DNA of 64,000 nt, taken from positions 14,942,001 through 15,006,000 of the forward strand of contig NC_063153.1 of assembly GCF_020921035.1 (NCBI RefSeq). Reading direction: 5' to 3'. This document shows positions 21,638 through 32,934 of this stretch, in pieces (position 1 is the stretch's first letter; the number at the start of each line of letters is the position of its first letter). The translations under genes and the position numbers were made by a program. The notes under the pieces were generated by a model. The model did not search any database and was not told where the DNA came from. It worked only from the letters and a program-made list of their open reading frames with translations. The stretch is from Rhodamnia argentea (lineage: Eukaryota > Streptophyta > Magnoliopsida > Myrtales > Myrtaceae).

Positions 21638-22644
21638 TATCTGATAGACTGAAGTCATCAGCATTCATAGCTATGTGAATAGTTGTTAGTTTAAGGCAGC
21701 CTGGAATTATCAAATTTTAGTTCTCAAAATCTTCACAAGTGTCTTAATCTTCTTTGGAAACCCATAGTGATGAAAGTTTTAGTACGGTTTGGAGGGAAAT
21801 CTCTTTTTGCCCATTTATTGCAACAGCCAACATTATGATATTGGCTAGCTGATTTTAGCCTAACTTAATAAGAAGGAAAAACAGATTCATGGGCACATCT
21901 TGTTGAGGTACTGTATCAAAAAAGATTGATTGGTTCTTTTGGATTTTCTCTTCCTGGGAAAAGCATAAGATAAGTTGTTCACGTCGGATAAGAAGCTATG
22001 AAGGGACAGTGCATTGATGCTTCAGCGTAATGGCATTCACAGTGCTAATAGCATGTGAGCTGCTTCATAGAAGTTGGAGACTGGAAATCTGATGAATTTA
22101 CTGGAGAAAAGCGGCAAGGTTTCATATTGCAGGTTGCTCATAGTCTCAATCTGCTCTAGAGGACATTCTTTTTGTCTCTTCTGGATTAACTGCTTCAATT
22201 ATTTTATTCGCATTCGTTTCAGATTAATCAATAGCAACTCAACTTTGACGTCCGTTCTTACTTGATTTCAGAATCGTTTGATGGATTTGCTCACTATTAT
22301 GGCTTTCAAGCTGCACTTAACTCACAATGTTGCCTCTTTCTTGCTATGGAAAGAGCAAAGGAGAAGAGGGGGACATCACTGACTTGTTGATTAACTGAGA
22401 ATGCTTGAGTGAAGCACTTTTTCCAGATTCTTGCTCCACAGGATCTGGACACAATGCACTATCCAACATCTCTTAAAAAAATATCACTGACTTGTTGATT
22501 ACTATGGTTTTACATTGAAGTGTCCAACATCTCTTAAAATCAATAAGTCAATAACTATTGACATGAATAATCATATATTAATTTCCATGATTTTTGAAAG
22601 CACGGAAGATCATAAAGTTTACTTTTCAATTTTGAAAAAAAAAA
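21638..22644. other. 3' flank of the PPR gene
   Basis: No gene recognised. A short direct repeat occurs here: 'tatcactgacttgttgatta' near 22481 echoes 'catcactgacttgttgatta' near 22374. Confidence 0.45.
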
Positions 22645-25170
22645 GATTAAGTATTTTCGTATGTCTGTATCTAACGCCTCAAAAAAATGGTATACACCAT
22701 TGAAATGGCATCCATGTTTATAAAGGAAAAACACACAACCGAATTTCAGATGAAACTTTTCTTTGTAGCATGTACATAACTCGTTTAGAAGTTCCCATTT
22801 ATAAATGGGTCTTTACGATGCCAAATTTCGTTTATACGTTGGCAATCCACAATCCTCATCGTCATCGTATATCGATTGGCACTCCTGACTCGGTTTATTT
22901 TTTCCCTCTTGACCCTTCATTTCAATTTCTTGAATCTCCTTCTCCTTGTCAAATTAAAAATTGCTTTAACCGGTAAATAATGTTATTTATGTATTAGTTT
23001 CCCATAGCAGAAAGTGTTATACCACGGTGCCACTATCATATTAGCAATGTCCTTGACCAAAGATTTGTTACGCATAAAAACAGATAATGTAACTTAACGG
23101 ATCACATTTCACCGCCATTTTCTCACTATTTAAACACTCTTCGCTCCGCTTCTTCACATCCCTCCGTCACTCCGTTTCAGTCAACCGCTCTCTCCTTACC
23201 CCATCCACTCTCTCACGCTCTCGTCTCAGTCTCTCCTCCGGTCTTCTTATGATAGTCATGGCGAAGCAAGCAAGACCCCTTAGAGTCTTGACTCTCCCGT
23301 CTAAGATTTTAGTTGGAACTTGTATCGTTTCGACCTTCTCCTTCTTATTCCCTTCGACACTGGTAATGTTCATCCATACCGATTTTCTCTTCAGGGTATT
23401 TATTCATTGGATTGACGATGGGGGCCAAAAGAATCAAGTGCCACTTCGTGGTTATCATCGTCGTTGGGCGACAAGTACAAGATCATGATAGGGCCATGCT
23501 TCCTGTAATCATCTGTTTCCTTTCGCATACTATTTTACAGTCTCATCCAATGATCTGTGAAATATTGTGTGGACATGGTATTTTACCATGAATATTTCTT
23601 GTTCATAACTTTTCAGTCTAGACCTGGTTCAAGAAAACGTTTTTCACGAGAGACTCTTGGCAATGCTACCTTTTTTATGATGGGTGAGGAAACATCGTGA
23701 TGCTTTTCTTTTCCTTCATCTGCTCAGTCTATCATCTCTTTTTCTCCTTAAGAAAGTGGTCGCGTGTTGATCTGATTCTTATAGGTATAATCGAAAGGTT
23801 TGTCAAAGAGGTCAACATTTGTTGGTGTGATGATTGAATCAAGAGGGCCTTACTGAAGATGCTATCAAAAATGTGCTCGGCGACATTGCAGATGTAAACA
23901 ATGGTATGCCTTCTTGTTGGCTATTCTCGTCTCTAATGTGTGAACTTACTTTAACTACTGGATTCTTTGGCTTTTTACGGATTTCTCCGGATCTCGTCTG
24001 ATTCGGCTCTGGACGTGTGGAAATGGGATTTTCGAAGAACGGTAACTAGAGTAGGAAGATTGCCGGTTATACATTATAAAAAGATTCTTCATCTGCTCAT
24101 TCATTCGAGTCCTGCAAGTCTCACTTGGGAAAATATTCCAAATTTTTGTACAATGCTTTGCAGGTACAATCTTCTTATATGTCTTATTCTGTATGGACCA
24201 CTATTATAATGTCTTGCATAAGGCACTAAGACTTGTTGATTTGTTTAGACCTGTTTACAAAAATGAATTGATTTGGCCCAAGTTGGTTGCATCTGCATGC
24301 AAATGAATGTTTGGAGCGAACAATAGCGCTGTGATTCCCAGACAGTTGTTGTAATCTGATCATGTGGAACAAGCACATCGTATTGCTGTTCTAGACTGTT
24401 GATAGGATCATTTAAGCATTACGAGAGTTATTGTGCAAGTTCTGCCAGAAGTCAAGGTGGGTTTGAACTATTTTTGCTTTTCAAGGTGTCTCGTTCCCAA
24501 ATGCACAGCGAGCCACTGAACCAGACGGACAGCTAGTGAGGTACCCGGTACTCGACTCAGCCGTAGGCTGCCAAACGGGCGGTTCCGAATAGTCCTGCTG
24601 TTGCGGAGGACCAACGAAGAAGAACTAATCCTAAAACAGCATGAACTGAAGTCAATCTTAGGTTTTTATGAAGGAGATCAGATCAAATCACGACCGGATG
24701 CCTTGTCCTATGGGAGTGATCATATTGACCAGACAGGCTGTGGAAAGGATTTACCCCAAGTAAACTGGTTTTGAAGCTGCAAATGGCTGGTAAAATGGCT
24801 TGCTACTGTCCATTGAGAAGACAATTCACTTGTACAGGCTATGAATTCAAAGTTGTGCCGGAGTATTTGGCTCCTCATTTACCAAATTGTACATCCCTTT
24901 TTTTTGAGATAGTGGATTTAAACTCCCGGCGAGGTTCGGGGAGTGGACGTAAGCACCCAGTTTGGGCCGAACCACTATAAATTGATGGAGCAAATTCTCT
25001 TTCCTTGCTCCTTGTATTTGATTTACTTTCGCTTGTTTATATACTTTGGCTTTGTCCAGTTCCTCACTAAAACATCTCTAGTCTAGTCCTTCTAGTATTT
25101 CTTGGGAGAAAAGTCCTGAGTTTTTGCGAGGCGGACAATGCTTACGTTAGCTTAGCTGTTCAATAATGGG
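22645..25170 (+). repeat. Right arm of the inverted duplication (repeat unit copy 4)
   Basis: Reverse-complement counterpart of 11513-17135, uninterrupted. It looks gene-like on +: a TATA-like tatttaaacac at about 23128-23138, a CT-rich leader, an ATG at 23249 (open to an in-frame stop after ...ATSTRS; a GT donor-like site follows 'cgacactg' near 23360), and a stretch near 23860-23905 reading TEDAIKNVLGDIADVNN followed by a GT donor-like site. That 17-residue stretch recurs as TEDAVKNVLGDIADVNN in the left arm and ADAAVKNVLGDIADVYN in copy 3. Other parts are not open in all copies: the left arm lacks the ATG. I do not recognise the product; a decayed small gene family or a noncoding transcript are both possible. 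Confidence 0.8.
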
Positions 25171-25424
25171 TTGCCCTCGTCAGTGGCATGAAGCTGAAGG
25201 ACAAGTCAGTGGCTTGTTCCCCAATTTTAATATGCAAGGATGTGTTTGTTTCATGAAATATTTTATTTTATTTTTATAATTTTCGACAATGAAAATATTT
25301 TCGTTAACTAATTTTTCTAAGCGGTCTTAAGAATCATTTTTTCAGAAAATATTTTTCGTATCTTAATTTTTTGTGAAACAAAGGTACCCTAATTGGTGGA
25401 ATATTATTAATAGATCCTCAATTA

Positions 25425-25633
25425 GTTTTTTTTTTTTTTTTTTGGCTGATTCTATACAATTATATTCTATTATACAAGCCATACTATGTACGCTATGTGC
25501 CATGTGCAAATTACGAAATCTTGCTCCCTACTCACGCGTCCCCACCCCACTTCCCTCAAGGGTGGGGATTCGAACCCCCCACCTCTCTCTTCCCAAATGG
25601 GAAGAGAGCCACTCAAGCAATACCACAGTGGTT
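25425..25633 (-). mobile_element. tRNA-derived SINE, copy C
   Basis: Minus-strand member of the same family: 'ggggattcgaaccccccac' on + is the reverse of the B-box region, and the T run at 25425-25443 is the A tail. The flanks are a perfect 12-bp duplication, gatcctcaatta (25413-25424 and 25634-25645). Confidence 0.87.
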
Positions 25634-26089
25634 GATCCTCAATTAATTTAAAGGTTGTGATTGTTTCTCGAAAAATGAGAAACTTGTAAACTATTTTCCT
25701 AAGAATGATCGCTTATACTTCTTAAACCCATTAGTCGCTGTCTTTATTGTTAATAACATCTTATGTCTAAGAATTTTCATGAAATAATAAGAATACTTTT
25801 CATTCGTTCATTCTTGTAAGCGACAAAATAGATCATTTAGAAAAAAAAATCCTAAAATTCTTACTTGTATTTTATCTTTTTCCAGTTACATAGAATTTGA
25901 TGGGAAGGACCAATTGGGCTTTCGGAAGCCCAATAAGAAAAAGGGGCTCACCGGCCCAATGCTTGTTCCACGCAACGATTACGCCAACTGAACACAAAAA
26001 AAAGGGAAAAAGGAAAAAACCAAAGCCGAAACAAACGAAAGAAGATTCCTCTTCCCTCGTCGAAGTCTCTCAATCGATCATCGCAAGGC

Positions 26090-29000
26090 ATGGAGGAAAG
26101 CCAGACCATATCGACGTCGGACGCCGACGATCCGGCGGCGGCGGAGCACGAGGGGCCCGTGGCGGTCCTCGACCTCACGAGCAGCCAGCTCCACGATCTC
26201 AGCTCGGTCGAGCTCCCTCCGACTCTGACCGAATTGGACTTGACCGCGAACCGCCTCACGAGCCTCGACCCGCGAATCGGGCAGCTGTCTAACCTGAGAA
26301 AGCTCTCGTTTCGCCAGAATCTGATCGACGACGATGCCGCCGTGGCTATCTCTGGCTGGGAGGCATTGTCCGGCCTCGAGGTATTCGGTTCTTTTCTTTT
26401 CGGGAATCTTAAAGGTTGTGGTTTATACCTATACAATAAGGTATTTTGGCCGGTTGATTAAGTGAATGCCTGCTTATTTGCTCTTGCTGTTCGGTGAAGA
26501 TTGATTTTTTATGAAATGGCGTCTGTACTGAGAAAATGTATGTTAAAACAGTAGTGGAGGGTAGGCGAAGAATTTTTAATGGGCGCTGGTTCACCGCCTT
26601 GACATAACATTGGAAGGAAAACGAATAGGTAGATCATTCATTGAACTTGATCCTTTTCGGTGCTTTGGTGCGACTGATTTTATATAGGCGTCGCATTTTC
26701 CAATAGAGTACGTAGTGCTTAGGTTGGAGCTAAGTGCATGAGGTGAAACTAAGAGAAGAACTTATGGCAGAACTCTTGACAGAATGGCGCAGAAAGGTGG
26801 AAAGTGGGGAGGAAAGTGATTCTGGTTGGGGACAGGGAGTTCCTCTAGCTGACCTTGGGAAAGAAACTAGAAAAAGAAAAAGAAAAGTTTTGTATCTTGT
26901 TTGCAATTACACAGTGGTAGCTGTTGTATAGTTCTTATTATGCAGACTTTGTGGACATTTGCTGTGTTGATGTGAAATCCATATTCTTTTTCTTCCTTGG
27001 ACTGATTAAGAAAAAGCTGGAAGATTTGCATCACATGTAGGTTTCACTGCTTTTGGTTCTTTGGAGTAACAAGTAGTTTTTATTCTGCAGGAACTAGTGC
27101 TTAGGGATAACAAATTAACAAAGATACCTGATGCCAGCATATTCAGGAGGCTTTTGGTTTTTGATGTCGCCTTCAATGAGATTCCCTCATTGAGCGGGTT
27201 GTCCAAGGTCTCCAGCACTCTCAAGGAGCTCTATGTATCGAAGAATGAAGTACCGAAAATAGAGGAGATTGATCACTTTGCTGACCTTCAGATTCTTGAA
27301 CTCGGTTCTAACAGATTGAGGGTGATTGTTCTTACCTTTAGAGAAAACCAATTGTTGGGAATAAATATTTAAGCGATCTTAGTTACAAACCTCAATTTTG
27401 GTACATCAAGATCATGCACCTTGTGTTATTAACAGATGTCTTTGTCCCCAGCACGGATACAAGTTATGGTTGTATACACTGAATAAGGGTGTAGCAGTCG
27501 GCATTGAAGACGCAATGGTCTATTTGAACTCTCTTTAGTAGTTTTTTGGTCATGAGATGTGAACCTTCTGTTTCAGGTAATGGAGAACTTGCAAAATTTC
27601 GTTAACTTACAAGAGTTGTGGCTGGGAAGGAATCGTATCAAAGCAGTCAGTTTATGTGGGCTGACATGCATCAAGAAGATTAGCTTGCAAAGCAATCGTT
27701 TGACCTCTATGGCAGGATTCGAGGTACAACATGGCCTGTTGTTTGGTCCTCAAGCTGAGCATTTCTGCAATGATATTGCAGTAATTTCATACACTATCAA
27801 TGAAATTTGGGTAATGATGAGGACAAAATTTGTAGGGATGCATTGCTCTTGAGGAATTGTACTTGAGCCACAATGGCATTGAAAAAATGGAAGGCTTGTC
27901 AACTTTGGTCAATCTTCGTGTATTAGATCTGTCGTCAAATAAACTGAAGTCTATTGATGACATTCAGAGTCTTACACGGTATCTACGTTTCTTAAGATTT
28001 TCCTTCGATCACATTTTCATGTAATTGAAGATGTACTTTTATTTCCTGATTTGACTGTTGATTGGAGCTTAGACTTTTCTTCTGATTGGTGCGTTGGTTG
28101 CATGTTTGTATTTCTTTTGATCATCACTTGCAGGTTAGAAGATTTATGGCTTAATGACAATCAGATAGAATCACTTGAAGGTATTGCTGGGGCTGTTGCC
28201 GGTTCAAGAGAGAAACTTACCACTCTCTATCTTGAGAACAATCCATGTGTATGTTATCTGCAACTTGAGTAATTGATTCAGTTTGTTCAAGATTTCTTTA
28301 TCTTGCTGTGCTATCATATCCATAAAAGGATGTATTTCAGAGTAATTTTCTTATGTTGGTCACATCCCCCTTTGGGTTGATGTTTCATGATTCTGCAATA
28401 TGTCGTACTCTTTTGTTTTTGTGGATGACATGTCATGCACTCAAATTGAACCAGTCATAGTGAGCACCATACCTTTAGACTGCTTAGGGAATTTATCCCT
28501 AATATACTTAAAATTTGTAAAGATTCAAGAATTACAGATTAGCAAAAGCAATACTGCTATTTTCCCACTGAAAATGCTTACATGGCTCGTTCTTCCTATG
28601 TTATTGGTATTGCTGCAATTTCCATGGTCATTACGATATGGATGGGATACCATATTATAACATTCTGGATTAACTCACTGAGATATTTTCTGCTTTGGCC
28701 CGTCCCATACCGAGCCTCGTGGTTTTGTCCTTCGGCGTGTTGCTTATGACTCCTGATCTTGCTCAGTTTCTTGTTCAATGGTTGATCTAAACCTGTCCAC
28801 GCATGGCTTTATAATTGTCAGGTGTCTCACATGAAAATCTTATAATATACTGCAAGGCATTGGACATATTCATTTGGAACCGCTGGAAATCTTCTGAGGG
28901 TAACATTTGGCAATTTTTAAGTCAGTTGCTTTTAACAGAGACAGTCTAGAACATAGGATAAGATAAGAAATGAAGATATTCGACGAAAAGTTGGAATAGT

Positions 29001-29265
29001 ACCGGTGATAGAAAAGCTGAGAGAACATAGATTGAGATGGTTTGGGCATATTCTTCGAAGATCCGTAGATACTCCGGTAAAAACAGAAGTTTATTATCGA
29101 GAGCATGATATGAAGAAAAAAAGAGGTCAACCGAAACTTACATGGGGAAAAGTAATAAAACAAGATTTAATGAAGTGGGAAATAGATTGGCGTACGGTTT
29201 GTCTTAGGACGGAAAAAAGTTATTAGGCAGAATTCCTATATTCCAGACTATCCTTTTTAGTCCTT

Positions 29266-29313
<48 letters not shown>

Positions 29314-29617
29314 TCTTTTTCCTGCTTTGCTTGTATTTTATTTATTTTTGGGTTCATCGACCGCCAACCCCAATTAGTTTGGGATAAAAGTGATGTTGAT
29401 GTTGATGTGTTGCTTTTAACAGAGATAGAAAGGTGGATTAGTGACTAATTTTTCGGTTTTGGTTGCGCCGTAGTTGACTATATGTTCAATATCTGAGCTT
29501 CCACATCTCTAATCCTACCTGCTCCTTCTTTTTCAGGTGAAATCTCCAAACTACTTCACCACATTGAAGCAAATCTTCCCCAACGTTGAGCAAATTGATT
29601 CGAAAATATTTGCTTAG
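26090..29617 (+). CDS. SDS22: SDS22-like regulatory subunit of protein phosphatase 1 (LRR protein), six exons
   Basis: Exons 26090-26380, 27091-27321, 27577-27723, 27836-27978, 28134-28248 and 29537-29617 join in frame to 335 residues, the normal length for plant SDS22. All five introns are GT-AG. After an acidic N-terminus, repeated 22-residue SDS22-type leucine-rich repeats run to the end: LTELDLTANRLTSL, LKELYVSKNEVPKI, LQILELGSNRLRVM, LQELWLGRNRI, LEELYLSHNGIEKMEGL, LRVLDLSSNKL and LEDLWLNDNQIESLEG. The LRR cap follows (LYLENNPCVKSPNYFTTLKQIFPNVEQIDSKIFA, split across exons 5 and 6). SDS22 binds the catalytic subunit of PP1 and affects its maturation and targeting; in plants it interacts with TOPP phosphatases. 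Intron 5 (28249-29536) is enlarged by a LINE insertion. The structure appears fully intact. Confidence 0.93.
28942..29408 (+). mobile_element. 5'-truncated RTE-type LINE in SDS22 intron 5
   Basis: The + frame at 29005-29223 encodes RLRWFGHILRRS, then RGQPKLTWGKVIKQDL, the C-terminal tail of RTE-clade reverse transcriptases. Downstream are a stop, a (TA)n tract and the plant RTE 3' end motif 'ccaattagtttgggataaa' followed by the terminal gatgtt repeat. The element is flanked by a perfect 17-bp duplication, gttgcttttaacagaga (28925-28941 and 29409-29425). Only the last few hundred bases of the roughly 3 kb element inserted, as is usual for LINEs. Confidence 0.92.
29270..29309. repeat. (TA)n microsatellite, about 20 units
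   Basis: Uninterrupted alternating TA inside the 3' UTR of the intronic LINE. Confidence 0.97.
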
Positions 29618-31078
29618 TGATCCTCAGTTTCTCATAGATGAGAAGATTTGCAACTTTTGTGCGAGCAATGTTTCCAAGGCCCTTGATCGTACAAAGCATA
29701 TCCTCGGTTTTCATTGGCATTGCCATTTGCTGCGATGTTAATGGGGCCCTTAGCAGACTGATTCAGTTTCCTGCTGAGCAATGCTTCCTGACCCTAAGCA
29801 TGGCGAGATTCCTGCTTTCATCACAGGTGGAAAGCTTCAGATATTTTTGTCAATTTTCTTTATCTGTTCCAAGAAAAAATTTATGGGTTCCAGTTCCTTG
29901 CTGCTGCCTTTTCCTATCTCTAAGCCAAACCCTCTACCCTTGGTTGTGTGCCAAAATTTTAATGCAAGACGATGGACATGGGATACTTATGTTGGTTGAA
30001 TGTGTATTTAAAGCGACTTTCTTCCGAGTTTTGAGGACGGCGTTCAAATGATGATACTAAGTTTTTCTTTGTAAAATGGACACCGGTGACTCATCTTCAC
30101 CCGATTCCAGAATTTATGCTTTTCCTATTTCCTAATGCTTTTTGCATATGCCTATCACTCCATCCGAATGATATCTGATGAGATATGTAAAGGTTAATAG
30201 AAATTTTCTTTCTCGGGGATTTCCCCAATCATCTGTAGACAATTTACTCTCATCTTAATTTACCTTCTCAGATAGTTTATCTTTGGGGCAAAAAATAATG
30301 GTCGCTTTAGTTAGTTTGACAATTTTGTCTCAAGTAACCTGGCAGAGCTGCCTTCACGTCAAGATCACAACTAGGGGTGTCGAAACTGAACTGCATACCC
30401 GAACCGACTCAACCGACCCAACCCGAAATTTTCCAGTCTTTTGGTTCAGGTCTCGCAACTAGATGTTCAAGCCAAAAGGCCTAGCACGAATAATGAAATT
30501 TGAAACCCGACATTTCAAGCCTACCAATTACCCATGTTGTCAACTCTCAACAACTATAAATCGGTAAGCATAGAAACCTGAATTCCAGCCATGTCAGGTG
30601 ACTACAGATTGCTTTGACCTTCGACCAGGAGTGACTACAGCAAATTATACAAGCCAGTCCACAATCACCGGAGAGGCTAATTGCTCTGACATACGATCGC
30701 CATACCATCCGTACAATTGAAAAATTTAAAGCCTCTGAGACTATCGGTCAGACCTTCAACAGGTTTATGCTAAATCTGTTTCCAACCAATAATCCATGCA
30801 CAATAAACCGGTCCGCAAAGCACAAGCTCTAAGTAAAGCGACCACAAAATGGAACCATGATGAATTCACAGCAGCTAGAAGAGAATGCTGATTATAATAA
30901 CGCAACTCAAATTATGGCTGAGAAAATCCAGAGTTTCTGCATTACTTCATGCTGCTTAATCAGTGTCCGCAGACTTCCAATTCACAGCACACGCCAAGTA
31001 AATTACTTAACTCTACCATACAAACACAAAAATGTAAATAACTGCTGCTTGCACAAGCAAAGATTAGCAGAATACAGT
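29618..31078. other. Convergent 3' region between SDS22 and SKIP
   Basis: Holds the 3' UTRs of two convergent genes. The open frame at 29638-30051 starts just after the SDS22 stop and has no recognised domain, so it is probably 3' UTR. The frame at 30857-31366 overlaps the end of SKIP on the opposite strand and is a shadow. Confidence 0.55.
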
Positions 31079-32893
31079 TTATCGTCCCTTCTCAAAGCCG
31101 ATGCGTGTTCGGCCGGAACCTCCCCCATAACTATCACGCATCGACGAGCCTGCACTGGCCCTCATTGTCCCTCCAGAGCCGATCTTATCGGTTGGTTTCT
31201 TGCCCCCCTTCACCTCCGTCAAGAACTGATCCAGACCAAATGGATCAGCCTCTTCAGCAGCTTCCCTCTCAAACTCAACTGGCCTGTCCCTCGGACCACC
31301 TTTCTCAGCTGTGCCGGAGAACGCCTTATCTGGCTTGAAGCGCTCGGTCTTCATAATCTTATCTAACTGCTCATCCGCACCTCCATATATGTCAGAATCA
31401 AGGTCCTTCTTAGGCCTGTAGAGAGTTGAAAGTGTGGGCTGAGCGGTGAACAGTCCCTTATCATACACGTTGTATTGGTCATCGGTGGCAAACCCAGAAT
31501 CCATGCCTTTCTCTTGGTTAAAGAGCCTCTGGTCATACATGACCTCTCCTCCTCTACTTGCCCCAGCTGAAGCCATTCCCAATGCAACTTTCTCACTAAT
31601 ATCTCTATCTCTGTCCCTAGTGATTTTGCTTTTCTTTCCCATAGCAGCGTCCTTAGCCTCCAATCTTCTCTCCCTCTCCCTCTCTCGACGCCTCTCCTCA
31701 CGAATTTTCTCGCGTTGCAGCCTTTCTTCCCTTTCTTCTCTTGTTTCCTTGGGATAATCTCGATCCCTCTCTCCTTCACGCTCATAATGCCCTCTCATTT
31801 CCACACCATCCATGTCATTTTTCTCGGTAGGAATAGAAACAGCAGCTGGGGGTGCTGCCCCGGTTCTCTCTGAACGAGCTTTTTGAGCCAAAGCCCGGAG
31901 CTCCTGCTCTTTCCTCTCTTTTTCCTTCATCAGCATTTCTTTCTGCACCTTAGATCTCATGGCAACTGCCTCCCTAGCCTTCTGTTCAGCAACATAAAGA
32001 GCCTCAGAAAGCTTGGCAAAATTATCATTGATCTGTACGTCCTGGAGTCCTCGTCCATCTGCAGCAAGACGCTTGTCTAGTGGGATAGTGTAACCCTTAG
32101 GATTTTTCCAATTTGAGATACAAGGTGGGATCTTCCAATCCTGTTGATCTTTTACAGTAACAGGGCGAGGCGGTGAATGCATAATTGGCACAGGCGGGGA
32201 TCCAGAGGCCCTTGGGACCCTCTTATGCTTAAACTTTGGTGGCTCGAGGGGGTCCACAGGCATCTCCACCATCCTTATAATCCTCTCCTTTGCACCAGAA
32301 TTAAATGCTGCAGACTGCTGAGATGGCTTATACTTAATAAACTTTGAATCCGATGATTGTTTGGGCACATTTTTTGGTTGTGCCGCGCTCAATCTCACAT
32401 TAACAATCTTCTCTAGCGCAGTCTTTGTTTCCTGAGTTATTTCTTCAATCTCCCTCTCCATATCTTCATCCTCTTCTTTCTCATCCTCATCTCTCAGAAT
32501 CTTTGGAATGAGATCTTTATGCTGGCTGTGAACAACCTTCTTTGCATTTTCATTCTGCTTAACAATGGCATCATAGGCGACGTTTCCATGAGCATCAACA
32601 GTCACCGGCAGAATTTTGGATCCAGGCTTCCCAGATTTATCCCTGCCCATATCAAGAGGGTACTGGGCAATATGAATCTCAGGAAATGCACCTCCATCTC
32701 CAAAATCCTCAACTTTTCGAGGTACAAAACCCTGGCGTTTCAAGTATGGAGGCACAGGATTGTGCTTGAGCACAGTGGTTCGTTCAGAATCAGAAGTACT
32801 GAAGCGCTGCTTGAACCAGGGATCATTTGAGTGGTCATAAAATGTGGTTGTGGTTGACTTAGCTGGAGGCAACAGGTCATTCAAAGATGCCAT
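31079..32893 (-). CDS. SKIP: SKIP / SNW-domain splicing and transcription factor
   Basis: One uninterrupted coding exon of 604 residues, close to the roughly 610 of Arabidopsis SKIP (At1g77180). SNW proteins (yeast Prp45, human SNW1) are core spliceosome components joining with the NineTeen complex; plant SKIP also works with the Paf1 complex and affects clock-gene splicing, flowering time and stress responses. Features: N-terminal PPYLKRQGFVPRKVEDFGDGGAFPEIH region (about 48-74), acidic stretch at 135-150, SNW domain with the defining S-N-W-K-N-P at 260-265, a Glu/Arg-rich charged helix region (about 375-420), and a conserved C-terminal block with YDQRLFNQEKGMDSGF near 445-460. The start at 32893 follows a spliced 5' UTR. 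A nuclear protein is expected. Confidence 0.96.
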   Translation of the reverse strand: MASLNDLLPPAKSTTTTFYDHSNDPWFKQRFSTSDSERTTVLKHNPVPPYLKRQGFVPRKVEDFGDGGAFPEIHIAQYPLDMGRDKSGKPGSKILPVTVDAHGNVAYDAIVKQNENAKKVVHSQHKDLIPKILRDEDEKEEDEDMEREIEEITQETKTALEKIVNVRLSAAQPKNVPKQSSDSKFIKYKPSQQSAAFNSGAKERIIRMVEMPVDPLEPPKFKHKRVPRASGSPPVPIMHSPPRPVTVKDQQDWKIPPCISNWKNPKGYTIPLDKRLAADGRGLQDVQINDNFAKLSEALYVAEQKAREAVAMRSKVQKEMLMKEKERKEQELRALAQKARSERTGAAPPAAVSIPTEKNDMDGVEMRGHYEREGERDRDYPKETREEREERLQREKIREERRRERERERRLEAKDAAMGKKSKITRDRDRDISEKVALGMASAGASRGGEVMYDQRLFNQEKGMDSGFATDDQYNVYDKGLFTAQPTLSTLYRPKKDLDSDIYGGADEQLDKIMKTERFKPDKAFSGTAEKGGPRDRPVEFEREAAEEADPFGLDQFLTEVKGGKKPTDKIGSGGTMRASAGSSMRDSYGGGSGRTRIGFEKGR

Positions 32894-32934
32894 GATTCCT
32901 TGTCACGCAACGGAAGGCCAGGAGTCCCAACAAC

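Noticed and set aside
25897..26461. Long overlapping frames on both strands at the SDS22 start
   Set aside because: Only the frame starting at 26090 continues as leucine-rich repeats across the exon junctions; the others are shadows of GC-rich exon 1.
29638..30051. Open frame of 137 residues after SDS22
   Set aside because: Begins 21 bases after the SDS22 stop in the likely 3' UTR; no family resemblance.
30857..31366. Open frame of 169 residues on +
   Set aside because: Overlaps the C-terminal coding end of SKIP on minus and has no domain; it is a shadow of conserved coding DNA plus 3' UTR.
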